This document shows positions 1 to 10,309 of a stretch of DNA of 64,000 bases, one piece after another; within the stretch, counting starts at the first letter, position 1, and every line of letters begins with the position of its first letter. A program made the translations under genes and the position numbers. The notes under the pieces are model-generated. The model made no database searches. It worked only from the letters and a program-made list of their open reading frames with translations, and had not been told where the DNA came from. Source of the stretch: Phylloscopus collybita (lineage: Eukaryota > Chordata > Aves > Passeriformes > Phylloscopidae); contig JAJNNQ010000075.1 of NCBI GenBank assembly GCA_027886175.1, forward strand, positions 2,025,001-2,089,000. The letters run 5' to 3'.

Positions 1-198
1 ATATGGAAAGCAACCTTATCCAAGAATTGTCCCAGAACTTTGGCCGTATTTTCATGTTCTCCCTGTGTTCTCATTTTGCTGATCCTTTGCTGGTTCCATG
101 TCTTTGATCTCTAGAGCAAACGATGCACAGGAATAAAATAAACACAGAGAATGGCAGTGCTTTGAAACTTGGGTGCTTAAGGATGCCAGGCAGAATTT

Positions 199-458
199 GA
201 ATCATGGAATAGTCTCGGTTGGAAGCAACTTTGAAGGTCGTCAAATCCAATTCTCCTTCAATGAGCAGGGACATCTCCAACTTGATCTGGTTGCTCAGAG
301 CCCCATCCCACCTGACCTTGAATCTTTCCAGGGATGGGACACCTGCCACCTCTGTGGGTAATATTTCTGTGTCTTACCAAAATCTTTTATCTCGCCTGAA
401 CCCCTACCCTCTTTCAGTTTGAAACCATTACTCTGACACTACAGGCCCTACTAAAAAT
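199..458 (-). mobile_element. CR1 LINE fragment, 3' end
   Basis: Read on the minus strand this ends with the CR1 3' tail. On the plus strand it begins GAATCATGGAATAG, then carries GAGCAGGGACATCT, the 'TTGCTCAGAGCCCCATCC' block and TTTCAGTTTGAAACCATTA, all hallmarks of avian CR1. About 260 bp, 5'-truncated, diverged, no coding capacity. Confidence 0.9.
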
Positions 459-1603
459 CCATCCCCAAATTCCCTGAAATCACTGAGAACTGTGTTGTTC
501 TGTAGGTCTTCAGGTTTAACTTCATGTTCCTCCTCTTGGAAACTCTTGCCAGGGTGGTGAAGCCTTGTTGGTCTCTTGGGCAGTGTGAAAGGCAAGCAGG
601 GGAGTGCTGGTCCCATGCCATACTAGTGGGATGTCCCTGTGTCCATGGGATGCTCAGTGGTCCCCTCCCAGGGAAACTGCTTTTTGCTCCAGCAGCACAT
701 CCAGCTGTGGTGGATCCATTCATGAGCAGCACAGCCACAGCCGAGTTCCACTGACTTTTTCTGGGACTGTTCTGTCCCTCCCAGCTGGCTTACCTCCCTT
801 TGGAGGCATAGGGAGATTTATAGGACTCCTCTTTGGTGACCCTGGAGACAGAAGCTGGTTCATCCCCCACCAATCTTGTGTTTGGGGAGGGAGCAGTGCT
901 GTGTGTAATTTTCCTGTCACCTTTGGCAGCACCAGTGCTGAATCAGTGTGATGGGTGTCCCCTTTGATACTGGTGATGTTTTGCTCATTGCCCCTGGATC
1001 TCCTCACAGCAGTACTGAGCAAAGAGCTTTAGTGGTGTTTCTGCTGCCCTGAATAGTCCCCCAGCACCACGTCTGGCTAGAGAGAGAGAACATAAATTGT
1101 CTTTCCACAAGGTCTGGACTGAAAACCAGAGGATTTGGCTTTCAGTACGAGCTAGTCGTGCCTTAAAACAAATTTTGCCGAGGGCATCTTTTCTCAGCTT
1201 TATGGCTTTCTCTTCCCATCTCTTACTTTCATCTGCAGTTTCTTCTGTGTGGCAGAAAGGAGCGGGAATGTGACCTCTGGGAATGTGGCCTCTGGGAGCA
1301 ACCTGGACCAATTGGTTAGAAAGTTGTAGTCAGCCAGCTGATGGGGCAGATTGTTTCAGCAGTGAGGGGGGGAAATAACTGTTGTGGCATCTCCATGTCT
1401 GTGTCCAGTCTTGCTCTTGCTGGACCTGGAGTCACTAGCCCAGTGCAGGGCACTGGTGTGGGGGTGTGAATTGTAAAGAACACCAAGTGGGATGAATGTG
1501 GAACTCCTGTGGTGCTTTGAGAGCTGCGCTGATGGTGTCAGCCAAGCTGGGCTCAGGATCTCCCTCCTCAGCTGATCTTTGGCTGTGTTGACAGCATCTG
1601 AAC
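459..1603. other. No recognised feature
   Basis: Unique-looking, moderately GC-balanced DNA. Short open frames on both strands show no family resemblance. Confidence 0.5.
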
Positions 1604-1991
1604 TGATGCCTTGGGAAGGCTGACCTGGAACAGAGACTGGACAGAGCTGGAGAATAAAGTAGATATTTATTAAAAGGCCTTTAAGGGTACACCTTGGGCA
1701 GGACAAGAGCCTGGCCAGGGCTACACCCAAGGTGGACCCAAAATGAACGACAAGTCATGAGGTCTTACACTTTTGTAAGTTTTGGTCTGTTTGCATATTG
1801 GGGTTTAAATGTCCAATTACAGCTTCAGATTGTGAGGTCCCATCCTTCTTGTTTTCTCTCTTCAGTCTACTGTTGTTTATGCTTTTGGGCCTCAAAGTTG
1901 TACTCATTGTCCTTGGTCTCCAGCAGGAAAAGGATTTGTTTTGTTTTGTTTTATTTTTGTCTACCTATTCTGTGAAGAGAGCTGACTAACA
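1604..1991 (-). mobile_element. Solo LTR of an avian endogenous retrovirus (ERVL-like)
   Basis: On the minus strand the element starts TGTTAGTCAG and ends AAGGCATCA. It contains a polyadenylation signal (CTTTTAATAAATAT, minus strand, around 1661-1676) followed by a U5-like segment with TCTGTCCAGTCTCTGTTC. It is homologous to the LTR at 63555-63856: both share the block around CACCTTGGGTGTAGCC and the 5' TCTCTTCACAG segment. It is about 390 bp with TG...CA ends. No retroviral internal sequence lies beside it, hence solo. No clear target-site duplication was found, so the ends may be off by a few bases. The ERVL assignment is from memory. Confidence 0.75.
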
Positions 1992-3110
1992 ATGTGAGGC
2001 TCAGCACTACACGCTTAAGCAGCACAGAATCTGAAAAACATGAAAGCTAAAACTTCAGGCATCATAGCCCCTGTCAATTTATTGGCCTGTCCAGTCCTGT
2101 CACTGTCCCTGTGTTGTCTTTGTGCTCTTGCACACTTGTTGATTGCCCTCTCCCCACTCTATGTGTACCAGGGGTCTGGTGCTCTCTGTGTCTATCTGCT
2201 GCATGATGAGAAAAGTGGTGGAAACCCTTCAGGAAGAGTCACATACTCTAGGCTGGGTGTGGAATCTTGAAAATCTCACTGTTTGGTAGCCACATGTGGT
2301 GCTTTGCAAGCAAAGCTGTAGAAGGACATCCTTGCAGCAGAGAGTCCAAATCTCTTGCTGCTCAGATTTGTTCTTTTTCACCTCCTAATACCCTGGAAGT
2401 CCAGGCAGTGGAGTTGTTTTTTGCTTTTTATGCTCTGTGCTGAGCACTGGTGAAGGCACTTTTGCTCGAAGGCTGCACAGGGCACAAGCACAAGGTGCTC
2501 CCTGGCCCCAGCCCTTCATCCACACGACCAAGTGTTTGCCAGAGGCTGCTGAGGTCTGGAGAGGCCACTCCTTACTAAGGAGACCAGCAGGTTCCCCCTG
2601 GGAATGTGGTTCAACTGGCCTGACCCGTGCCTCAGCCATTCAGGTGATGCAAGTAAGAGGTTGACTGGGGCTAAGCTTATGCCTGGATTTGTGTCCAGCA
2701 TCAGCTTCACTGCTCAAACTTTTCTTGTGTCACTAAGTGTTAGTCTGTCTTTATCTCTGTCTGGTCATTGGTGCTTTTCCAATTACTTTATAGGCACAGT
2801 AATTGGAAAAGTTGTTTTTTTATCAGTCATAAATGTGCATCTGTGTGCACACAACTATCCATAAAATAAACCTTTATCGGTTAAAACAGATGGAGATGTA
2901 ACATCCATGTGTTGATGTCCTCATTGTGCCCAGGTCCTTGCTAGGTCTCATTGCATTTTCTCCTTGCCCCCATCCTTCTGATTTTTTCAAGTGTCAATGG
3001 TGAACCTCACAAATGCTGCTTTTTGTGAAATGTTCCATCACGTGCTGATTTTGTCTTTAGGGGTGTGAAGGACCTGGGCACTTTGATTGTCCACAGGCAC
3101 ATACAAGGGC
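1992..3110. other. No recognised feature
   Basis: Unique-looking sequence. The 2740-2880 part is T-rich. No gene or repeat family identified. Confidence 0.5.
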
Positions 3111-3366
3111 TCAAAGCTGGTGATGGGACAAGAGGAAATGGCCTCAGGTGGTGCCAGGGGAGGTTTAGATTTGATATTAGGAATAATTTCTTCACCAAAA
3201 GAGTGGCAAAGCATAGGAACGTGCTGCCCAAGGAGGTGGTGGAGGGATTTAACAGGTGTGCAGATGTGGCACCTTGGGGACATGGCCACCAGTCAATGCT
3301 TGGGTAATGGTGGGACTTGATGATGTTAAAGGTCCTTTCCAACCTAAACAGCTCCATGATTCTTTG
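3111..3366 (+). mobile_element. CR1 LINE fragment, 3' end
   Basis: It carries GACAAGAGGAAATGGCCTCA, GATATTAGGAATAATTTCTT, the ACGTGCTGCCCAAGGAGGTG block and GATGTGGCACCTTGGGGACA, and ends at AGCTCCATGATTCTTTG. This is the CR1 subtype with the 'gatgtggcacttggggacatgg' tail. About 255 bp, 5'-truncated. Confidence 0.92.
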
Positions 3367-4297
3367 TGGACTCCCAGTGGACTTGGCTTGCCATTGCTCC
3401 CCTCGCAGTGGCTGCTCCATGTCCTCAGCACACAAGTGATCCCTGGTTGTGACACTGCTCTCAGGGGTGCCACCGAGTGTGTGTGGAAAGGACAAAGAGC
3501 CATTATGCAGCACCTTTGTGAGGCTCTCCCAGCTGTCAGCATGTGATGTGAGCACAGTGGTGACCCAAAAACCCTTCTCCCTGGTGGCAGGTTAATCTGG
3601 TCTACTACCCAGGCCTGGCATCAGTGGGGTGTCCTGGCATTCAGTGCACCCCCCCTCAGAGCAATGGGTGGTGTCATCAGGCTGCTGGCACATTTTGTGT
3701 TTTCTCAAACCAGTTTCTTGGCCAGCATTCCAGCGCTGGGGTGGTTTCTGGCCGGATTTCCTCCATGTGGTGGTCCCTGCTCAGTGAGCAGAGCTGGCTT
3801 CGCCTCCACAAAGCCTGCGGCTCCCGTTGTGCTGCTTTCCCCCTCCATCTCAATCCTTGCATTCCTGCAGGAGAACAAGATAATCTCTGTGCTGGTTTTG
3901 TGGCAAACTCTCCTCAAAGTGACAGCTGTGGGCAAGGCCGTGGGGATGTGGTGTGCTGGGACTGTTGATTCCCTGGGCTTCCAACCTAATCTCCTTGGCA
4001 CTGAGAGTTGCTGCTCTGGGCTCCCTCGGTCGTCTTCCTTGAGAGATGCTGCCTCCCAAGTAACCAGGGATCTGCACAAATTCCCTGGTCTTCCCTGAAG
4101 AAGTAGGAAGGTGTTCTCCCACTTGAGCAGCGTGCTTTGTTTTTGGCAGAGCCGAGCATGCAAATAGAGGGAAGGTTTCCATCGCTGTCTGGCTGTGGGA
4201 GGTGTCTGCCGTGCGCCACATGGGAAGAGAGTTTCTTGTCATTTGGGAGTGCGCCTCAGATGGGGAAAACCTGGGTGTTAAGGGATTTTTAATCAGA
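3367..4297. other. No recognised feature
   Basis: Relatively GC-rich unique DNA with overlapping short open frames on both strands but no family match. Confidence 0.5.
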
Positions 4298-4720
4298 AGG
4301 CTGGAGCACCTCTCCTGTAGGAGGATAGGATGAAAGAGTTGGGGCTGTTCTGCCGGAGAAGAGAAGGCTCCAGGGAGACATTAGAGTCCCTTCCAGAGCC
4401 TAAAGGGGCTCCAGGAGAGCTGGAGAGGGACTTTGGATGAGGGCTGGAGGGACAGGACAAGAGGGAATGGCTTTAAACTGACAGAAGAGAGATGTAGATT
4501 AGAGATTAGGGAAGAAATTCATTGCTGTGAGGGTGGTGAGGCCCTGGCCCAGATTGCCCAGTGAAGTTGTGGCTGCCCCATCCCTGAAAATGTCCAAGGT
4601 CAGGTTGGATGGAGCTTTGAGCAACCTTGGATAGTGGAAGGTGTCCTTGACCATGGCAGGGGGTTAGAATAAAGTTTTATTTAAGGTCCCTTTCAATCCA
4701 GACCCTGATATGATTCTATG
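4298..4720 (+). mobile_element. CR1 LINE fragment, 3' end (about 420 bp)
   Basis: Begins in the end of the CR1 reverse-transcriptase frame (CTGGAGCACCTCTCCTGTAG, then AGAAGGCTCCAGGGAGA). It continues through GGTGGTGAGGCCCTGGCCCA and ends TGATATGATTCTATG. The frame is broken by many changes. Confidence 0.93.
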
Positions 4721-5765
4721 GTTTGTTTGTTTTTTTTCTTTGAGATATAGGGAAATACAGATAAGTGAAATTACAGTTGTTGCAGCTGAGGGCAGCTCCT
4801 GGATGTTTGTAATCTTCAAAAAATGAGATTAATTTCCACTGCATATTAAGGGATTGATGGAAGCTTTCCTGTGCTGTTCAGGTGTTTGGATCAAGCACCA
4901 GCACCTGAAAACACATGGATCTGGAAATTGATGTTGTTCCCACATCTCACACTATGGCAGCATCTCAAGTCACTTCTTTCCCAGCCTATCAATATCCTCT
5001 TTTGCTCCTACAGTGGGGGAAAAGATGAAACTGCCCTTGCTCTCCCTCTCTCAAATGGCTGCCAGCTTAAGGTTGGAATTGTGTGATGGGGTTGAGGATT
5101 TGACTTGATTTAGTTATGCATCCAGTTTTTAAAGGAAAAGGGATTAATTTTTCTCTTTTGGCCTAGAATTTACAGAAACTCAGGTCCTAAAATCAAGAGC
5201 TGGTGCCTCCTTGTCTTAAGGCAGAGACATCTGTGAAGCCACCTTCATTTCTGCAGCGAGCTGCCAGTGAATCTCTCCCATGTCAGGCCACTCTTTTTGG
5301 CTGCAGCCTCCATTTTGTAGGGCTCATCAGTGTTTTTTGAATTATCTGCATCCCTGGGCCTTGCAGCTTTCTGTTTTCTCCTGTTTGCCAGATTTTTTAA
5401 TTTTTTGGTGAGTTTTAAAAACACCTCCCCCTCACACAGGCAGGTTCCTGTGCTGGTTTGGGATGACAGCCTACAGCTGATGTTGTGCAAGGTACCAGCA
5501 AAAGAGGTAAATCCAGATGTCCCTTTATTTTCCTGAGCAGAGGGGAAGAAGCTGAAGGGAGTTACTTCTGCCTTTAGAGATCCAAAAAGCTGAATGTATT
5601 TATATTTCAGCTGAATGAAATGGCAGCCCTCCAGCTTGCTTGCTGCAAAACTGATGTTATTTTATGAAGCCATGGGTGGGATCTTTCCTCTTTTTATCTG
5701 TCCTCTCACAGTATGTAAGGCTGGAGATACCATGTAAGGGGTGGTGTTAGAGTGGGTGCTCTGGG
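4721..5765. other. No recognised feature
   Basis: Unique-looking AT-leaning sequence with small T runs near 4729 and 5334-5410. Nothing recognised. Confidence 0.5.
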
Positions 5766-5830
5766 AATCACAGAATCCATAAAATGCTTTGGGTTGGAAG
5801 GGACATTAAGATTCGTCTTGTTCCAACAAC
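5766..5830 (-). mobile_element. Short CR1 3'-end fragment beside a hairpin
   Basis: Plus strand reads AATCACAGAATCCATAAAAT then TTTGGGTTGGAAGGGACATT, the inverted CR1 3' tail. The match stops at about 5825-5830 just before the perfect hairpin at 5838. Confidence 0.8.
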
Positions 5831-5837
5831 AAAATGC

Positions 5838-5924
5838 TCTTCCAAACCTACACACAGTTCAACATTGTGATCAGCATCCCTCGGAGATGGATCACAATGT
5901 TGAACTGTGTGTAGGTTTGGAAGA
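5838..5924. repeat. Perfect 35-bp inverted repeat with 17-nt loop
   Basis: The left arm is 5838-5872 (starts TCTTCCAAACCTACACACAG, ends GTGATC) and the right arm 5890-5924 is its exact reverse complement. The loop is 5873-5889. Complementarity continues imperfectly outward (CCAACAACAAAATG against CATTGTGTTGG-like sequence). It could fold as a stem-loop if transcribed. It may be a template-switch fold-back made when the adjacent CR1 inserted, or a small inverted-repeat element. Confidence 0.9.
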
Positions 5925-6899
5925 GGATTGTGTTGGCAGCTACAGAGCAGAGGGAAGGCAAACAAGCAGTGATTGCACAGGAATGGTCTCCAGAGCCCAA
6001 AAAATACTCACCCAGCGTCAAACAGTAAGAGAAGGAAACCCTGTGGCACTATCCAAATCTGCTGTGTGAATTCCAAGGGAAAGGACATCACTCTCTTCTA
6101 AAATGACAGGTTTTCTATAAAATTTGAAATGCTGATGGAACTTTGAAATTCTTTGTGACTTCCCAACTCAGCTCTGCTTCCCACTCTCATTTTCTAGATA
6201 GCTACAACCTATAGCAGGGCAGGAGAGTTCATAAAGTCAAGGAGGGTCAGGATAATGGAGGAGAGAGGCCATGGCACAGTGCCTGTCACTTAAGGAGAGC
6301 ATTTCAGCTTTTCAGGATGTTTTGGATCAATCCTTGTGGTTTCAAAGTTGTTTCTGCAGATTGGTTTATGTCATCAATCCCAGTCTCCTCAGCAGTGTAA
6401 TTGCCTGAGATGATCTGCTCTGGCTCAAGCTGGTCAGCCAGGAAGGATCTTGTCCTGGGAACTTTTCAGTTAGGACTGTATTTTAAGTTAGAAAAAAGTG
6501 TTCTCTGTCTGTTTTGAGAGAGCAGCTGGGAAGCAGATAAAGGAATCTAGCAAATTTTTTTTTAAACAGAACATTTCTTTAGAAATTAATAAATGCAGAA
6601 ATAAATAAAGAAAACCTGCAAGCAGAGAATTGAAAATATTCAACTTCAGTGCTGTTTGGTGTGAATATTATTCCAAAGGATCAGAGCACCTTTGCCAAAT
6701 GCAAAATATTGTCTGTGCCTGCTGACATTGCTCATTCCCAATAAGGTGCAGTTGTTCAGTAAGTGGTTACAATTTGGGGGATGAAATATCTAGAAGTGAT
6801 TAAAAAGGAATTTAAAATATCTGTGCTTTCCCATTAAGCTGTTGCCAGGGGCATTGAACAGTCTGTTTCCTCCCCTGCACTTAGAACTAGCCTTTTGTC
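5925..6899. other. No recognised feature
   Basis: Unique AT-rich sequence, including an A/T-rich stretch at 6550-6620. No gene or repeat family seen. Confidence 0.5.
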
Positions 6900-7080
6900 A
6901 TGCTGGAGGCATTTTTATAATAAAAATACATAAAATTACGTCATGTGTCGGCCAAAAGCTCAGTTACCTTAAGCACGTGCAGGTTCTCAATTAGCAAACA
7001 AAAACCTGTGGTTGGGGACATTGATTTTTGTACAAATTAGTATATTTGGCATATCCCTGTATTTTTAAATAGCTCCATAC
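6900..7080. promoter_or_regulatory. Candidate regulatory block (speculative)
   Basis: Repeat-free AT-rich segment containing a CRE-like TTACGTCAT (6936-6944), an E-box CACGTG (6974-6979) and a forkhead-like GCAAACAAAAAC (about 6994-7005). Intact CpG-containing motifs in AT-rich noncoding DNA are suggestive only. Confidence 0.2.
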
Positions 7081-7300
7081 CCTCCCAGTGCCAGTTAAGG
7101 AAAGATGGTATTTCCATTCTTTCTCTGACCCTTAAATTGGACAGCAAAGCCCTGTGTAAGATACATTTTTCTCTTTTCCTCTTCCCATCCATTTTCCTGT
7201 CCTTTCCCTTCCTTTTCCTGTTTTTTTTCCTTTTCCTTTTCTTCAGTGTCTACAGATTTGCTCTTTTTTTTCCTTTTTCCTTCCTTCCTGCCCTAACCCT

Positions 7301-7500
7301 TTCCTTTCCTTTCTTTTCCTTTCCTTTCCTTTCCTTTCCTTTCCTTTCCTTTCCTTTCCTTTCCTTTCCTTTCCTTTCCTTTCCTTTCCTTTCCTTTCCT
7401 TTCCCTTTCCCTTTCCCTTTCCCTTTCCCTTTCCCTTTCCCTTTCCCTTTCCCTTTCCCTTTCCCTTTCCCTTTCCCTTTCCCTTTCCCTTTCCCTTTCC
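7301..7500 (+). repeat. Compound microsatellite: (TTTCC)n then (TTTCCC)n
   Basis: 7301-7404 is a nearly pure TTTCC pentamer array (about 20 units, one TTTCTTTTCC interruption at 7311-7318). It changes at once into 16 uninterrupted CTTTCC hexamers (7405-7500). Looser pyrimidine-rich DNA precedes it from about 7160. The minus strand is GGAAA/GGGAAA and reads through as a Lys-Gly polymer, which is not a gene. Confidence 0.97.
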
Positions 7501-7550
7501 GTGAAAGCAGGCTACACAAAGAAGCTCACTGCTGGAAAACTCTACAAGAC

Positions 7551-7850
7551 ATGAATCATATAATGGTTCAGGTTACAGGAAGTTGTTAAAGGTCACCAAG
7601 TCCAGTGCTCAGGGACATCCTCAACCAGATCACATTGCTCAGAGCCCCATCCAACCTGACCTGGAATGTTTACAGGCATGGGGTATCCACCACACCTCTG
7701 GGAAGCCTTTTCCAGTGTTTACCACCAACACTGTAAAAAATTTCGTCCTTATATCTAGTCTTAATCAACCTTGTTTTAGCTTGAAACCATTCCCCCTTGT
7801 CCTATCGCAACAAGCCCTGCTGAGTAGTTTTCCCAATTTTCTTGTCAGTG
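7551..7850 (-). mobile_element. CR1 LINE fragment, 3' end
   Basis: Begins ATGAATCATATAATGGTTCA, then GCTCAGGGACATCCTCAACC, TTGCTCAGAGCCCCATCCAA and TGAAACCATTCCCCCTTGTC. About 300 bp, minus orientation, 5'-truncated; it abuts an oppositely oriented CR1 piece. Confidence 0.9.
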
Positions 7851-7884
7851 CAGTTGGGCATTTTTAGAAGAAAATGGTTCTTAG

Positions 7885-7980
7885 AGTGTTCAAGGCCAGT
7901 TGGATGGAGCTCTGAGCAACCGGGCCTAGTAGAAGTTGGAAGTGGATGGTCTTGAAGGTCCCAAACCATTCCATGATTCC
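7885..7980 (+). mobile_element. Short CR1 3'-end fragment
   Basis: GAGTGTTCAAGGCCAGTTGG through CCAAACCATTCCATGATTCC, the last about 95 bp of a plus-strand CR1. It lies tail-out next to the minus-strand CR1 at 7551-7850. Confidence 0.88.
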
Positions 7981-8770
7981 AAATGCTGTTCCTTAGCTGA
8001 GGTGAAGTTTTTCCCAGACCTGCCCTGCAGAGGCTGTTGGCCTTGACTGGACAAAGTGTTTTGGTCTCTCACAACCCCTCTCACAAGTGACATTGCTGAT
8101 AAACAGCTCAAATTGTCTTTTAAGAACTATGTTTATAATAACTTATGTAGTCTCTGCTGCTGCTCTAGGATAGCCATAATTCAAAGCAAACCTTTAACTG
8201 TCTAATTTAGCAGGTATTTAAATATGGTGAGAGGTTATATGGGTGGGGGGGAAGACATTCTACAGGCTGATGGGATATTTGCAATATACTCTTAAAAAAT
8301 TGAGTGTATAATTACTTATAAGAGAACAAGGGAAGGAAAAAAGTTGGGCAGTAGAGAAGTTGACTCATGATATTGAGGCAATAAACAATTTTCTCCTTAA
8401 AAAACCCAAAAGACTGTGTTTTGCAATAGCTTTTGAAAGTTAATATTTACAGGACTGGAAGTTGATAGGCTTTCTATTATGTCCTGACTGATTTTGATGG
8501 GGAAGAGCTTTCTGCCTCTGTCATTCCCAGTTAGATCAGCTTTGACAATGCTCTGACAGGGTTTGCAAGGATCTGATGTTATCCAAGGAGAAGTGCACTG
8601 GAGAAGTGCACCCAAGCTGTGAACCCACCCATAATTTTTCCATGGTTTTTGCAGTAGCATCTCCCTCTAATGAGAGCAAAACAAACAAAATCCCAACTTT
8701 TGAAAAGCCATGACCTGGATAAAACTAACCTTGACTTTTCTGTCTTTTATGATTAAGTTCTCCTGGTTGT
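7981..8770. other. No recognised feature
   Basis: AT-rich unique sequence. A short tandem duplication of GGAGAAGTGCAC lies near 8588-8611. No gene recognised. Confidence 0.5.
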
Positions 8771-8919
8771 GGTTTTTTTTTTTTTTTTTTTTTTTTTTTG
8801 TTTTTTTTTTGTTTTTGTTTTTGTTTTTGTTTTTGTTTTTTTTTTTTGTTTGTTTGTTTTTTTTTGTTTTGTTTTGCTTTTTGTTTTTTGTTTTTTTTTT
8901 TGTTTTGTTTTGTTTTGTT
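8771..8919 (+). repeat. T/G low-complexity tract
   Basis: About 150 bp made of T runs broken by single G, with GTTTTT and GTTTT units. Phe/Val/Leu-rich open frames here are artefacts of the tract. Confidence 0.95.
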
Positions 8920-9516
8920 CCCTGTTTCTGCCTGAAGATGTTCTGAAGAAATCCTGAGCTTTGGTATAAAATAGAACTCTGTGTTTTAAAAAACTTTACC
9001 CCTTTTTACTTAAAGCAATTGCACCTTTGTTTAATATGTTAAATACCTATATATCCCACAGACCTTCACATAACATAATAGTTTTTCTGGTGGCAATTAA
9101 TCTCATTTCTGAGCTGAGGTGTAGCTACAGGTCTGTTTTATTTGGGCATATGGTTGTATGAGCTTTTCAATCCCACTGCTCAAATGGAAAATTGGGAGGG
9201 TTTGTCCTCTATGGAAGGAAAACAAGGAGCATGTGAGCCAGAAAAAGAAATTTGTGAGGTTTAGTGAGTATCCACACTTGTTTTTCAGTTGGCAAGAGTT
9301 TGGCACTGTTTGGAATTGCTGTAAGTGAATTTATAAAGTTGTTGGCAAACTCTTAATTCCCTGCATGTCCTCAGCCAGCATCTTGGATATCTTGTCGTGG
9401 GTTTATGAGGAAGACAAAGCCATTTCAGGTTGTGCTGTTGTGGCTGCATCTCCAGGCCCAGATGTTCATGCCTTTCTTTTTGGTTTAGCCCAGCTCATGA
9501 GAAATAATTGGGCTCT
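8920..9516. other. No recognised feature
   Basis: AT-rich unique sequence without recognisable elements. Confidence 0.5.
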
Positions 9517-9575
9517 TAATCACAGAATGGTTTGGATTGGAAAAGGCCTTAGAGATCGTTTCCTTCTGCCTGGTT
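9517..9575 (-). mobile_element. Very short CR1 3'-end fragment
   Basis: TTAATCACAGAATGGTTTGG then ATTGGAAAAGGCCTTAGAGA: about 55 bp of the CR1 3' tail, minus strand. Confidence 0.8.
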
Positions 9576-10258
9576 GTCTGTGGCAAAGTGTTATTTTGTG
9601 AACTCCTTTGCCTTTGGCTTGTGGCATTTAAGTTTGCTCAGCCTCTGTCATGTGTTGGCTCCGTGTCCTCCACCTGAGGAAGAAGGGGCTGAGTGAAGTG
9701 GCTGGAGGTGCTGAGGGAGATTCTCAGAGCTGGACATGCAGCTGGACATGCAGGAATCTTCTCAGTGCCTGCTGGAGCCAGGAAGGACTGCCCAGCCCTA
9801 ATTCTTTCCTTCAGACACAGGCACAGTGCACAGTGGTGTCTTGTTGGCTCAATTTCCTCTTGCAATTCACAGCTTGGCCACTTCTGCCTTGCAGCTGGAC
9901 ACAACATAAATTTATACAGAAGAGGAAAGAACTCAACTCCTGTGGGAGGTCTGAGGCTGTGGATTTTTCTCTTTCTGAACAAATTCCTGGTTTGAAATCC
10001 TCTAACCGCTGTCCAGTCTTCCCTGTGGGCTCAGCAGAGATGTCTGGACCACAGCCGTGTTTTTCTTGGCTCTACCCTCAAAGTAATTGAGGAAGTCATA
10101 TGAGTCTCTAGGGTGTCTGGGAAAGAAAAGCTGGAGGCTGCTATCCCAACCTCCAGTGCTGGTTTTTCAGGACTGGTGTGTTCTGCAAGAATGCTTCAGT
10201 ACATCTGTAGGCACACAGTGGGATTTTTGGGGTGTCCTGTGCAGAGCGAGGAGATGGA
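9576..10258. other. No recognised feature
   Basis: GC-balanced unique DNA. Contains a 12-bp tandem duplication (AGCTGGACATGC twice, about 9730-9753). No gene recognised. Confidence 0.5.
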
Positions 10259-10309
10259 TTTTGATGATCCTTGTGAGTCCCTTCCAATTCAGGATATTCT
10301 GTGATTCTA
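10259..10309 (+). mobile_element. Very short CR1 3'-end fragment
   Basis: GATGATCCTTGTGAGTCCCT then TTCTGTGATTCTAC, the last about 50 bp of a plus-strand CR1. Confidence 0.75.

Noticed and set aside
3007..3555. 182-codon minus-strand open frame
   Set aside because: Mostly the antisense of a CR1 fragment; no known protein resembles it.
5838..5924. Calling the hairpin a microRNA gene
   Set aside because: The stem is perfectly paired and longer than a typical pre-miRNA, and no known miRNA seed was recognised. A fold-back is the simpler reading.
7137..7589. 150-codon open frame and an opposite Lys-Gly frame
   Set aside because: Both are translations of the TTTCC/TTTCCC microsatellite and its pyrimidine-rich flank.
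8710..8957. Phe-rich membrane-protein-like frames
   Set aside because: T/G low-complexity DNA; no start context, splice sites or domain.
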